NCBI GenBank assembly: GCA_014381825.1
Contig: JACNKX010000114.1
Span: forward strand, 1-64,000
From: Planctomycetota bacterium
Lineage (GTDB): Bacteria > Planctomycetota > Planctomycetia > Pirellulales > Pirellulaceae
DNA length: 64,000 nt
Reading direction: 5' to 3'
Shown piece by piece: positions 1 through 8,689 of the stretch. Numbering within the stretch: the stretch's first letter is position 1; each line of letters begins with the position of its first letter. Position numbers and translations under genes: made by a program. The notes under the pieces are model-generated. The model made no database searches and was not told where the DNA came from. It saw only the letters and a list, made by a program, of their open reading frames with translations.

Positions 1-45
1 TAATCGCGACACCTGAGAAATCATTGATCAATTGGAGTACAGACC

Positions 46-1299
46 TTGAAGAACCACCCTGCTCTGCTCGCTTGTGTTTTCGTGATGCTGTTGATTGGAA
101 CGAGTTGCCATGTTCTGGCTGACGACTGGCCACAGTTTCGTGGTCCTGGCGGTTTGGGCGTCTCCGACGAAACGAACCTGCCCGTTAAATGGAGCGGCAC
201 GGAGAACCTCGCTTGGCGAACCGCGCTTCCCGGTTACGGGGCTTCGAGTCCGATCACGCTTGGTGACAAAGCCTATTTGACCTGCTACAGCGGGTACGGG
301 ACAGACGGCGACTCGCAGAACATGGACGATCTTCGCCTGCATGTCGTTTGTGTGAATCGCGACGACGGAAGCCTTGCTTGGGACAAGAAGGTCAAACCAA
401 CACTGCCCGAGTCAAATCGCGTGCGTGACCATGGTTATGCTGGCCCGACGCCGGCGACGGATGGCGAGTTTTTATACGTCTTCTTCGGCAAGACCGGTGT
501 GCTCAAGTTCGATTTGAATGGAAAGCAGATCTGGCAGGCAGGCGTCGGAACAGGCACGCATGGATGGGGATGCGGCACGTCCCCTGTGCTGTTCGAGAAC
601 CTCGTGATCGTCAACGCGAGTGTCGAGAGCGGCTCACTGGTCGCGATCGACAAATCGACCGGCGACGAGGTGTGGCGTGCTGGTGGTATGCGTAGTTCTT
701 GGAACACACCGCATCTCGTGCAACTCGCAAACGGCGAACAAGAACTCGTGGTTAGTGTCGAGGATCACATTCTTGGGTTCGATCCGAAGACCGGCGACGA
801 GTTGTGGCGCTGTGACGGAATTCACGATTACGTTTGCCCGAGTGTTATCTCGCAACAAGGCATCGTCTACGCCATTGGCGGTCGTACTTCGCGTGCGCTC
901 GCAGTTCGTGCAGGCGGCAGAGGCGACGTCACCGAGACGCACCAGTTGTGGGAAGCCAAGGCAGGTGCCAACGTTTCATCGCCGATCATCCACGATGGGC
1001 ACATGTACTGGGTCAGTGATCGGAACCAGGTCGCCTACTGTGTGCGGCTAGACGATGGCGAGATCCTTTACTCCGAGCGATTCCGTGGTCAGCCCTACGC
1101 TTCGGCGACAGCGGGTGACGGCAAAATCTACATTGCAACGCGCTATAGCGGAACGTACGTGCTGGCTGCAACTCCGGAGTTTACTCAGCTGGCGCACAAC
1201 GAGTTCGATGACAGTAGCACGTTTAATGCGAGCCCCGTCATCTCGAACGGCCAGATCTTGTTGCGTAGTGATCGATTCTTGTACTGCGTTGGCAAGTAG
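46..1299 (+). CDS. Secreted PQQ-like beta-propeller repeat protein
   Basis: A 417-residue protein with an N-terminal signal peptide (hydrophobic residues about 8-25, ending near LADDWPQFRG). The DWPQFRGPGG opening and repeated W-x-x-x-L/G-D-G-blade units (for example SLAWDKKV, GDEVWRA, GDELWRCDG) are typical of the PQQ_2/BamB-like seven- or eight-bladed propellers that are abundant in planctomycetes. The start is TTG at 46 with GGAG at 34-37. Such domains fold as scaffolds, and a bound quinone cofactor cannot be inferred. The gene stands alone, convergent with the peptidase at 1395-2084, and a nested palindrome lies between their stops. Confidence 0.85.
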   Translation: MKNHPALLACVFVMLLIGTSCHVLADDWPQFRGPGGLGVSDETNLPVKWSGTENLAWRTALPGYGASSPITLGDKAYLTCYSGYGTDGDSQNMDDLRLHVVCVNRDDGSLAWDKKVKPTLPESNRVRDHGYAGPTPATDGEFLYVFFGKTGVLKFDLNGKQIWQAGVGTGTHGWGCGTSPVLFENLVIVNASVESGSLVAIDKSTGDEVWRAGGMRSSWNTPHLVQLANGEQELVVSVEDHILGFDPKTGDELWRCDGIHDYVCPSVISQQGIVYAIGGRTSRALAVRAGGRGDVTETHQLWEAKAGANVSSPIIHDGHMYWVSDRNQVAYCVRLDDGEILYSERFRGQPYASATAGDGKIYIATRYSGTYVLAATPEFTQLAHNEFDDSSTFNASPVISNGQILLRSDRFLYCVGK

Positions 1300-1303
1300 C
1301 ATC

Positions 1304-1380
1304 GTAGCCGTCACTCTCCGAGTGACGAAGCCCACTGTTCTTTAAAAGGGTGGCTTCATCACTCGGAGAGTGATGGCTGC
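1304..1380. repeat. Nested palindrome (REP-like hairpin) between convergent genes
   Basis: Two 29-nt arms (1304-1332 and 1352-1380) are inverted copies matching at 26 of 29 positions. Each arm is itself a palindrome (TCACTC-tcc-GAGTGA, and TCACTC-gga-GAGTGA), so the unit can fold as one long hairpin or as two small ones. It sits between the stop codons of two convergent genes. It could act as a bidirectional terminator or be a mobile REP-type element. Confidence 0.75.
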
Positions 1381-1394
1381 TTTAGCAGACCGCG

Positions 1395-2084
1395 TTAGCG
1401 ACGACCTAGCAATCCGGATCGCATTAAGAAGTAGAGCAGCGTGAGTAGCGTGCTGATGACCGCGGCAACGTAGGTCAGGGCGGCCGCATTCAAGACCTTG
1501 TCGATACCGATTCGTTCCTCGGGATAGACGATTCCCGCTTCGACGACCAGTCGTTTGGCTCGTGCGGTTGCATCGAACTCGACTGGCAGGGTGACGATTT
1601 GGAATAGTAGCACACACGCGAACAGCAATGCTCCGATCATGACGAGGCTCGGGTGAACGAACAATCCAATCATCATGACGAAGTAACCGATGCTCGACCC
1701 AATTCCAGCCATTGGTACGAGCGCTGATCGAATGTGCAGCGGTGCGTAGTTCTTGGCGTGTTGGATGGCATGTCCCGCTTCATGACAAGCGATGCCGATT
1801 GAAGCGACCGATTGGCTCGAGTACACGCCCTCGGATAACGCCAGTTCTTTCGAGCTGGGGTTGTAGTGATCGCTGAGGAATCCACGCGTCGGAACAACTT
1901 TCACGTCGTGAATTCCAGCATTGTCGAGCAAGACCTGCGCTGCTTGAGCGCCCGTATAGCCCTTGATGGATGCCACCTGCGAATACTTCTTAAACCGTGA
2001 CTTAACAAGCATGCTGGCAGCGCCTGAAATAAGCAGCCCCGGTAGCATGACCATTAAGATGTAATTGATATCGAAGAGAAACAT
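1395..2084 (-). CDS. Zinc metallopeptidase, YugP family
   Basis: A 229-residue integral membrane protein of the putative neutral zinc metallopeptidase family (YugP type). Seen: an N-terminal membrane segment (about 8-25), the zinc motif H101-E-A-G-H105 inside GIACHEAGHAIQH, and three further hydrophobic segments in the C-terminal half (about 120-140, 143-165, 200-222). The length matches the family. The active site is expected to face the membrane surface or cytoplasm, and the substrate is unknown. The ATG at 2084 is the natural start. No operon partner: the next gene upstream is divergent. Confidence 0.88.
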   Translation of the reverse strand: MFLFDINYILMVMLPGLLISGAASMLVKSRFKKYSQVASIKGYTGAQAAQVLLDNAGIHDVKVVPTRGFLSDHYNPSSKELALSEGVYSSQSVASIGIACHEAGHAIQHAKNYAPLHIRSALVPMAGIGSSIGYFVMMIGLFVHPSLVMIGALLFACVLLFQIVTLPVEFDATARAKRLVVEAGIVYPEERIGIDKVLNAAALTYVAAVISTLLTLLYFLMRSGLLGRR

Positions 2085-2286
2085 TCAGCAAACTCCTTCG
2101 CTTTTGAGTTCAGCTGTCAAAGTGACAGCATCGAACTATCGATTAATACTATCGGCAATCGGCGTGCCGGTGGGTGAGCCGACGTGTTTTGAGCGATATC
2201 TCGGTCTCGGCCCGTTTTGGTATGTTGAAGCATCGTAAGCAGTTAACGTCGCCATCTTTATCAACTGTCAACCTAAAGGGCACCGA

Positions 2287-3051
2287 ATGAATGGCAGGAC
2301 ATCCAGCGTACTTGATTTGCCAGCAATCAGCGGTTGCTATCTGTTCCCACAGCCGCGATGCGTCCGCGACCCGTTTCTTGTTGAAGTCAACGGAGCCGAG
2401 TTGACTTGTTATCGCCAAGTTGTCGACCCGAACGCGTTCACGGTCGTGCACTTTCACGGCAACGGCGAAGCAGTGGCCGATTATGTGCCAGACTTTTCGG
2501 AAGAACTCTGCGGGCTGGGGCTCAATTCACTCTTCGTCGAGTATCGCGAGTACGGAGGTTCAACCGGGCAAGCACACCTCGTCGCCATGCTTGACGACGG
2601 CGAAGCTGCGCTCGCAGCAGCTCAAGTCTCTGTCGAAAAGGCCATCGTCTTTGGTCGTTCGATCGGTTCGCTCTATGCAATTGAGTTGGCTCACCGTCGG
2701 CCAAATATTGCGGGGCTTATCATTGAAAGCGGGATCGCCAATCCAGCCGAGCGATTTCTCGCCTACGCCGATCTAAAGACTGCCAATCTTGACGAGGCGG
2801 AGATCTTGGCGGAGGTGAAGCACCATTTCAATCACAAGGCGAAACTTTCTGGCTACACGAAGCCGTTGCTGATTCTGCATACAGAGCACGACGGCCTGAT
2901 CGACATTTCGCATGCTGAACGGAACTTGAAATGGGCGGCAAGCTCGCAGAAGCGTTTGCTCCGATTCCCTCGAGGCGATCACAATTCGATCATGGCCTAT
3001 AATTTCGACGAGTATCTCAAAGCGATTGCGAGCTTTGTGAAGAGCTTGTGA
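2287..3051 (+). CDS. Alpha/beta hydrolase
   Basis: A 254-residue cytoplasmic alpha/beta-hydrolase without a signal peptide. The oxyanion-hole strand VVHFHGNGEAVADY (about 53-66), nucleophile elbow G-R-S125-I-G, acidic residue in LHTEHDGLID and catalytic His in RGDHNSIM make a complete triad. It resembles the FrsA/BAAT-like hydrolases with the HGNGE motif; the substrate cannot be told. It starts at ATG 2287 and ends 14 bp from the convergent DUF1501 gene. Confidence 0.82.
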   Translation: MNGRTSSVLDLPAISGCYLFPQPRCVRDPFLVEVNGAELTCYRQVVDPNAFTVVHFHGNGEAVADYVPDFSEELCGLGLNSLFVEYREYGGSTGQAHLVAMLDDGEAALAAAQVSVEKAIVFGRSIGSLYAIELAHRRPNIAGLIIESGIANPAERFLAYADLKTANLDEAEILAEVKHHFNHKAKLSGYTKPLLILHTEHDGLIDISHAERNLKWAASSQKRLLRFPRGDHNSIMAYNFDEYLKAIASFVKSL

Positions 3052-3065
3052 GTACGTCTGGGTTT

Positions 3066-4453
3066 CTAGATCGCTTCGGCAATCGGTTGTGTGCCCGATT
3101 CGACCAGATACTGAGGACGTCCATTCAAGTCGCGAGCCGTCGCGTGATTCACGTCGATGCCGAGATTGTGATAGAGCGTCGCAAAGATCTCGCCGAACGT
3201 AACCGGTCGATCCGTTGCGTGTTCGCCGAGTCGATTCGTTGCCCCGATTACTTGGCCGGTTCGCATTCCGCCGCCCGCCAGCAAAGCGCACGAAACTCGC
3301 GGCCAATGGTCGCGTCCGCCTTTGGCGTTGATCTTCGGAGTCCGCCCGAATTCTCCCCAGACGATTACACTGACGTCACGCTCTAAGCCTCGTTCGTGAA
3401 GATCATCGACAAGTGCGGTAACAGCTTGATCGAGCAGCGGCATATCCTCGCGCGCACGTTTGTAGTTCCCGTAAGGAGCACCGTGCCAATCCCAGCGACT
3501 GAAGTTCAGCGAAACGACTCGCGCGCCCGCTTCGACCAATCGCCGCGCGATCAGGAAGTTCTCGGTAATCTTTGGCGCGCCGCCAACTTGAAAGATCGGA
3601 TCGCCCTTGCCGTACCGTTCGATCGTCTGCGAGTTTTCACTCGTCAAGTCAATCGCGTCGGCCAAGCGTGAAGAAGTGAGAATCCCCATCGCTTGCTGTG
3701 TGAAGGCATCGACACCATCGACCACGCCGCTCGCATCGAGATCGCGTTTAAAGCGATCGAACGAAGCCATCAGTTGCTTGCGATCCCGCAAACGCTCAAG
3801 TGTGATTCCTTCGAGTGTCATGTTCGGCGCGGCGCGTTCAGCCTTCTGCGTATTGCCTTTCGTTCCTTGGCCGCTTACGAGCCTGAATGGTGCATGAGCC
3901 AGTCCGAGGAAGCCACCATCGCCTGGAGTTCCCCAGGGAGCGTGGGCGGTCTTGTAACACATCGTTAAGTGCGGAGGGATAGCTTCATTGACCGGCCCTC
4001 GCAATTTTGAGACCGCAGCGCCCATCGCCGGCCAGCCGGTTGACGTCCTCGCGGCGAACGGCCCGTCATGCATTGAGAAGCATCGTGTCCGCCGGCCGCA
4101 CCGACCACCGAGCGGATCGGAATGTACTTGTCCATCGACGCGGCGATGCGAGGAAACATCTCGCAGATGTCGATGCCCGGGACATTGGTCTGAATCGGAA
4201 CGAATTCGCCGCGAATCTCCGACGGTGCGTCGGTCTTCACATCCCACATGTCTTGATGAGGTGGACCGCCGGGTAGGTAGATGTTGATAACCGCTTTGTG
4301 CGAGCGAGTAACGCCTGCTTCTGCTTCGAATCGCAAGAGATCCGCCAGCGTTAACCAGGCGGCCGACATCCCGCCGATCCGCAAGAATCCGCGCCGCGAC
4401 ATTCCATCGCAGAATCCGTCTGAACGTTCCGAACGACCGCTAATCGAAAGCAT
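3066..4453 (-). pseudogene. DUF1501 protein, frameshifted
   Basis: A DUF1501 (sulfatase/alkaline-phosphatase-like fold) protein read in two frames. The first part starts at ATG 4453 ([25 protein letters not shown]) with a twin-arginine signal and runs through [19 protein letters not shown]. The second frame picks up at [15 protein letters not shown] and continues intact to the C-terminal [21 protein letters not shown] region at 3066. The switch falls near 4028-4042, in the GC-rich string coding PAG/W. Together they would give about 462 residues, the usual length. Both halves are well conserved, so this is either a recent frameshift or a sequencing error. The usual DUF1549/DUF1553 partner is absent. 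Confidence 0.8.
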
Positions 4454-4501
4454 TTTAAATCACCTGACGAGTAACATTTCAAATACTAATTCGGCGAGAA
4501 C

Positions 4502-4783
4502 TCAACTCGCACCATTATGCAGAACGAAGGAAATGACCACAAGCGCGGCGCGACGACAGACGACAAGTTGCGGAAGATCAACGACGGCATTAACCAGCTG
4601 ATCAGCAAGTTCGCCGACGACGAGCGTGTGTTCTAGCTCGACATCAATCAAACGTTCTTGACGGAAGATGGCACGCTGACAAAGGAGATCATGCCCGACC
4701 TTCTGCATCCGCAACAGAAAGGTTATCAGATGTGGGCTGATGCGATGGAGCCGACGATCGCGATGCTGACGGGCGAAGGATAG
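4502..4783 (+). pseudogene. C-terminal remnant of an SGNH/GDSL esterase
   Basis: Read in the frame ending at TAG 4781-4783, this segment gives LRKINDGINQLISKFADDERVF, a stop, then [37 protein letters not shown]. That is the C-terminal third of the PAF-acetylhydrolase-like GDSL esterases common in planctomycetes, including the catalytic D-L-L-H. The N-terminal catalytic Ser region is missing and an in-frame TAG interrupts it at 4634-4636, where the family usually has an aromatic residue. It lies between two DUF1501 genes on the other strand. I take it to be a dead fragment. Confidence 0.75.
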
Positions 4784-4800
4784 AACTGTAACCTGCTCAA

Positions 4801-6198
4801 TTACCCGTACAGCGCTTCCATCGGTCGCCCAATCGTTGTCGCGACGGGCCGATCAAAGGCGTCGGTATAGTGCGCCGCGTGGTCGATGCCCAAGGCAGAG
4901 TACATCGTTGCGGCGACGTCCCACGGACCATAGCGTTCGGTGATTGGTTCTGCCGCGAGGCGGTCGGATTCGCCGAGTACAGCGCCTCGGTTGACTCCAG
5001 CGCCGGCCAAAACGATCGAATAGACCGACGCCCAATGCTTCCTTCCGGGAAGGTTGCCAGCGAAGTTTGGTTCCAACGCCACGCGAGGAGCGCGACCGAA
5101 CTCGCCCATGCAGACGACGAGCGTGTCGTCCAGCAGCCCTCGTTCGTCAAGGTCTTCTAGTAGGGTCGCAAAACTTTCGTCGAAGCGCGGCAGTAAGTGA
5201 GTCTTCATGGCGTCGAAGATGTCGTTGTGAGTGTCCCAGCCGTAGACGTCTGGATCGGTCGGATCAGCATCTTGCCCGCGATTGGAGTGGTTCCAAATTA
5301 CGTTGATGAACGGAACGCCCGCCTCGACCAGTCGGCGAGCCAACAAGCACGATTGTCCCGATCGGTGGCGACCGTACCGATCACGGAGTGCGTCCGACTC
5401 TTGGTTCAGATCGAACGCGTCGCGATAACGCGGGGAGGACAGCATTGCTAAGGCCTGTCGATAGAGATGACTCATATCGGCAAGCTTCTGATCCCCTGCC
5501 AAGCGATCGCTATAGTTGTCTAAGGTCTCTTTCAGCGACTTTCGCTTCTCCATGCGCACCGCTGGTAAACCGGCCTGAGGAGTCAGGCCAGGTAGTACGG
5601 CATCGGAGCTACGAGGATCGCCAACGACAAGTGGCTCGTATTCACGCCCCAGGAATCCGCCATCTTGGCCAGGAGAGATCAGGAACGGCACATACGCCGG
5701 CGCGTTGAGATGTACTGCTTCGTACGCAAACCGATTTGTAACACGCAGGCGTTTCAAGACGGCGCCGTACGTTGGATAGTCAGTTGGACTAGGTAACGGG
5801 TTCGACGAGATCCGTGCGTGGTATCGGCCCGTTAGCGCCAGATAGGTTGCCGAGCCGTGATCCAGGTCCCGGTGTGACATGCTACGGACGATCGTGTAGC
5901 GATCTGCGAGGCGAGCCAATCGCGGCAGATGTTCGCAGAGCTGAACACCGGGCGACGGAGTGGCGATCGAAGAGAAGGCACCTCGCACATCGAGCGGCGC
6001 ATTTGGCTTAGGGTCCCACGTCTCCAACTGGCTTTGTCCGCCACTCGCATAGACGAGAATTACCGACTTGGCACTGCCAAAGCCGCGCGGAACACGATCG
6101 CTGCTCTCGGAGGCATTCGTAAGCTGCGCAGCACTTGGGAGACTAGCCGTCGCTAGGCTAACGCGAAGAAATTCACGGCGATCGAAAAAACGAAGCAT
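4801..6198 (-). CDS. DUF1501 domain protein, Tat-exported
   Basis: An intact DUF1501 protein of 465 residues. The start chosen is ATG 6198 (MLRFFDRREFLRVSLATA), which places the twin-arginine signal (D-R-R-E-F-L-R) at the N-terminus; the upstream TTG/ATG options only add residues without signal features. Family landmarks are VILVYASGGQSQLETWDPKPNAP near the start, SHRDLDHGSATYLALTGR, and GEFGRAPRV followed by GRKHWASVYSIVLAG towards the end. It has an alkaline-phosphatase/sulfatase-like fold of unknown activity, secreted in folded form. It is a paralogue of the frameshifted copy at 3066-4453. Confidence 0.88.
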   Translation of the reverse strand: MLRFFDRREFLRVSLATASLPSAAQLTNASESSDRVPRGFGSAKSVILVYASGGQSQLETWDPKPNAPLDVRGAFSSIATPSPGVQLCEHLPRLARLADRYTIVRSMSHRDLDHGSATYLALTGRYHARISSNPLPSPTDYPTYGAVLKRLRVTNRFAYEAVHLNAPAYVPFLISPGQDGGFLGREYEPLVVGDPRSSDAVLPGLTPQAGLPAVRMEKRKSLKETLDNYSDRLAGDQKLADMSHLYRQALAMLSSPRYRDAFDLNQESDALRDRYGRHRSGQSCLLARRLVEAGVPFINVIWNHSNRGQDADPTDPDVYGWDTHNDIFDAMKTHLLPRFDESFATLLEDLDERGLLDDTLVVCMGEFGRAPRVALEPNFAGNLPGRKHWASVYSIVLAGAGVNRGAVLGESDRLAAEPITERYGPWDVAATMYSALGIDHAAHYTDAFDRPVATTIGRPMEALYG

Positions 6199-6320
6199 GC
6201 TAGTTGTCGAGGATGGAGGGACTTTTACTTTAATCAAGCATATCAAGCACTGTTGAGAAGACGCAAATGTGGAACATCGACCAATCGGGAGTCGTCGAGA
6301 GGTGAAGCGAAAGACTCCGC

Positions 6321-7157
6321 TCAGTGATCGAGCCAGTTGAGAACAACCTCGAACACCTCGTCGCTTTCTCGCTCCCAGTGTAACTCGTGGTAGAGATCAG
6401 AGAATATTTCGAGCGTACAGCACTCGCTCGCTCGTTCTGCGAACTCGACTGTCGCGTCGGATGAAGTGATCGGGTCCGACGTGCCATGCATTAGAAGTGT
6501 CGGCGTCGATAGTTGGTCGGCGTGATCGATCGCCCACTGGCCAGCGTCGAGCATCGCGACGGCTATGCGGGCGGAGACCTGGTCGTGGACAAGTGCGTCG
6601 GCCTTGTACGCTTTCGCCACAGCCAGATCGTGTGAAAGCTGTTCGGCTTCGATTCCCGTGCGAAATTGAAAAGAAGGGCAGACGCGTTGCAGGCATCGAC
6701 CTGCGATGTCTTTCCATCGAGCGGGTGGATGCGTGGGGCGTAATAACGGACTCGAAACGATGATGCCATTCAGGCTTGGTTGTCGGCGTAGAGCAAGGTT
6801 CAGGACCAAAGCTCCCCCAAAGCTTTGCCCGAACAGAAACTTTGGCGACAAATCGTCCGCAGCACTCATCTCGGCCAGCAGAGTTTCGACATCGTCTAGC
6901 AGCACGTCATAACTCGGCGCATCGCCACGTTTGCCGCTCGTTTGGCCATGGCCGCGTTGATCGTACGCGAATACGCGATATCCAGATGTCGCAAGAAGTT
7001 CAGCGAAAGGTCGGTACCGGCTTGAATGTTCGCCGAGTCCGTGGACGATGCCGATGGTGCCACGAATTTCCGACGACGGTATCCAAGACTGAGCGAACAG
7101 CGGTTGCGAGCCTTGCAGCTCGAACGTGTTGTGCTCTACAGAGATCCTGGGTGCCAT
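6321..7157 (-). CDS. Alpha/beta hydrolase, monoacylglycerol-lipase type
   Basis: A 278-residue serine hydrolase resembling lysophospholipase/monoglyceride lipase (Hydrolase_4). Motifs: HGLGEHSSRY (oxyanion region, about 39-48), the family signature D-Q-R-G-H-G (about 66-71), nucleophile G-Q-S112-F-G-G, acid D in HGTSDPITSS and His in LYHELHWE. There is no signal peptide, so it acts in the cytoplasm or at the membrane face. It begins 6 bp downstream of the sulfatase stop in the same direction, so the two are probably cotranscribed. Confidence 0.85.
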   Translation of the reverse strand: MAPRISVEHNTFELQGSQPLFAQSWIPSSEIRGTIGIVHGLGEHSSRYRPFAELLATSGYRVFAYDQRGHGQTSGKRGDAPSYDVLLDDVETLLAEMSAADDLSPKFLFGQSFGGALVLNLALRRQPSLNGIIVSSPLLRPTHPPARWKDIAGRCLQRVCPSFQFRTGIEAEQLSHDLAVAKAYKADALVHDQVSARIAVAMLDAGQWAIDHADQLSTPTLLMHGTSDPITSSDATVEFAERASECCTLEIFSDLYHELHWERESDEVFEVVLNWLDH

Positions 7158-7163
7158 TCGAGC

Positions 7164-8534
7164 CTACTTCGTTCTCGTGACTTCCGCTTCATTAACTTTC
7201 GGAAACGAGCGCGCAAGTTTCGCTTTTACTTCGGCGTATTTTGGATCATGTGCGAGGTTCTTCCATTCGTATGGATCCTTGTACTCGTCGTAGAGCTCTT
7301 CGCTGCCATCTTCATAGCGAATGTAACGCCACTGTTCCGAACGAACGGCGTGTCGTTGGAAACCGTGTGTCGTCAGAGCCGGTCGGTCCCACTTGGCGTC
7401 CGGTTCGGCAAGCAGCTTGCGAATGCTTGGTCCTTCGACGTGACGTGGCTTCTCCAGACCCGTAAGGTCGCAAAGCGTCGGATAAATACTCATGAAGTCG
7501 ACAGTACGACGGCTGATCTGGCCTTGTGGGGTAACTCCGGGCGCGACCCAAATCAGCGGCGCTCGCGTTGCTTCCTCCCAAAGGGCGAACTTTCGCCAAT
7601 GGTGTTTCTCGCCAAGGTGCCAACCATGGTCGCCCCACAAGACAACAATCGTGTTCTCGCGAAGCGCTGACTTCTCGAATGCATCAAGCAGCCGCCCAAG
7701 CTGTCCGTCGGCGTACGTAATCGACGCTAGATAAGCTTGTACTGCCTCTTTCCACGAACCAGCATCGCGAATGTTTTTGTGATCGCCTGTCGGTTTCGCT
7801 GTTTTCACACCGGCGGCAGGGATGTCGTCCAAGTCGTCCTCTTGATGTGGCGGCAAGACGATCTCTTCCAATGGATGCATGTCGAAGTACTTCTTCGGAA
7901 CGCTCCACGGCATATGCGGTCGAAAGATCCCACAAGCTAGGAACAACGGCTTGCCATGTTCACGCTCAAGTTGATCGATGCAGTAGCTGACGGTGTGATA
8001 ATCGTTAACCGCGTCGTCGCCACCCTTCAGCTGGGACCAGATAATCGAACCGATTGCCTTCTTGGAGAAGACTCCCTGGTTGTTGGCTTTGCCGCGCGCT
8101 GCATAGTCGTCCCATTCGTCGCGCCGACCGAACCTGCCGTGATAGATCTTGCCCGCACCGGCGACGTAGTAGCCGTTCGCACGAAAGTGCGAGTTGAGCG
8201 TTTGCTCGGGTTTGATATGTGGTCGGTAGTCGTTTGGATTGTGATAGACGCCGGTTGTCGACGGTCGCATTCCAGACATCAGCGCTGCGCGAGAAGGATT
8301 ACAAGCCGGAGCTGCGCAATACGCGTTGGCAAAACTAACGCCCCAACTCGCGAGGCGATCGAGATTGGGGGTGATTGTTTGCGGATTCCGCTCGAGATGC
8401 CCGACCCAATGGTTCAGGTCGTCCACGGCGACGAACAGCACGTTTGGTTTAGCCTCGGATTCAGCTGCACGCAGTTGGAGTGATGAGCTTGCGACTAAGA
8501 CGACGAGCAATGTGCTCAATGTGCGATTCTTCAT
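7164..8534 (-). CDS. Secreted sulfatase, iduronate-2-sulfatase-like
   Basis: A 456-residue sulfatase with a Sec signal peptide (about 1-24). The formylglycine motif is C78-N-P-S-R, a Cys-type site needing the anaerobic or aerobic formylglycine-generating enzyme. D38/D39 in VAVDDLNHW and the later LWGDHGWHLGEKHHWRKF segment supply the calcium and sulfate-binding residues. The GDHGWHLGEH-type block and overall length match the iduronate-2-sulfatase (S1_7-like) group. It probably desulfates a polysaccharide outside the cytoplasm; the exact substrate is not readable. It is followed closely by an alpha/beta hydrolase. Confidence 0.88.
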   Translation of the reverse strand: MKNRTLSTLLVVLVASSSLQLRAAESEAKPNVLFVAVDDLNHWVGHLERNPQTITPNLDRLASWGVSFANAYCAAPACNPSRAALMSGMRPSTTGVYHNPNDYRPHIKPEQTLNSHFRANGYYVAGAGKIYHGRFGRRDEWDDYAARGKANNQGVFSKKAIGSIIWSQLKGGDDAVNDYHTVSYCIDQLEREHGKPLFLACGIFRPHMPWSVPKKYFDMHPLEEIVLPPHQEDDLDDIPAAGVKTAKPTGDHKNIRDAGSWKEAVQAYLASITYADGQLGRLLDAFEKSALRENTIVVLWGDHGWHLGEKHHWRKFALWEEATRAPLIWVAPGVTPQGQISRRTVDFMSIYPTLCDLTGLEKPRHVEGPSIRKLLAEPDAKWDRPALTTHGFQRHAVRSEQWRYIRYEDGSEELYDEYKDPYEWKNLAHDPKYAEVKAKLARSFPKVNEAEVTRTK

Positions 8535-8689
8535 GCGACGAGCCTCGAAGGTGCGCGTTCTGAAGTGGTGTGAGTTCTGAATCGTTCGGCAGGTAGATCG
8601 CTACAGTTTGATCGGCCCCAACAAATGACGCAATGGAGTGGCAGTGACGGCCCATCGCTCGAAAGTCGCGAACCTTTCCGTGCCAGAGA

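Noticed and set aside
4634-4636. The in-frame TAG in the esterase remnant as a recoded codon.
   Set aside because: The gene lacks its 5' catalytic part and the codon is amber, not UGA; decay is the simpler reading.
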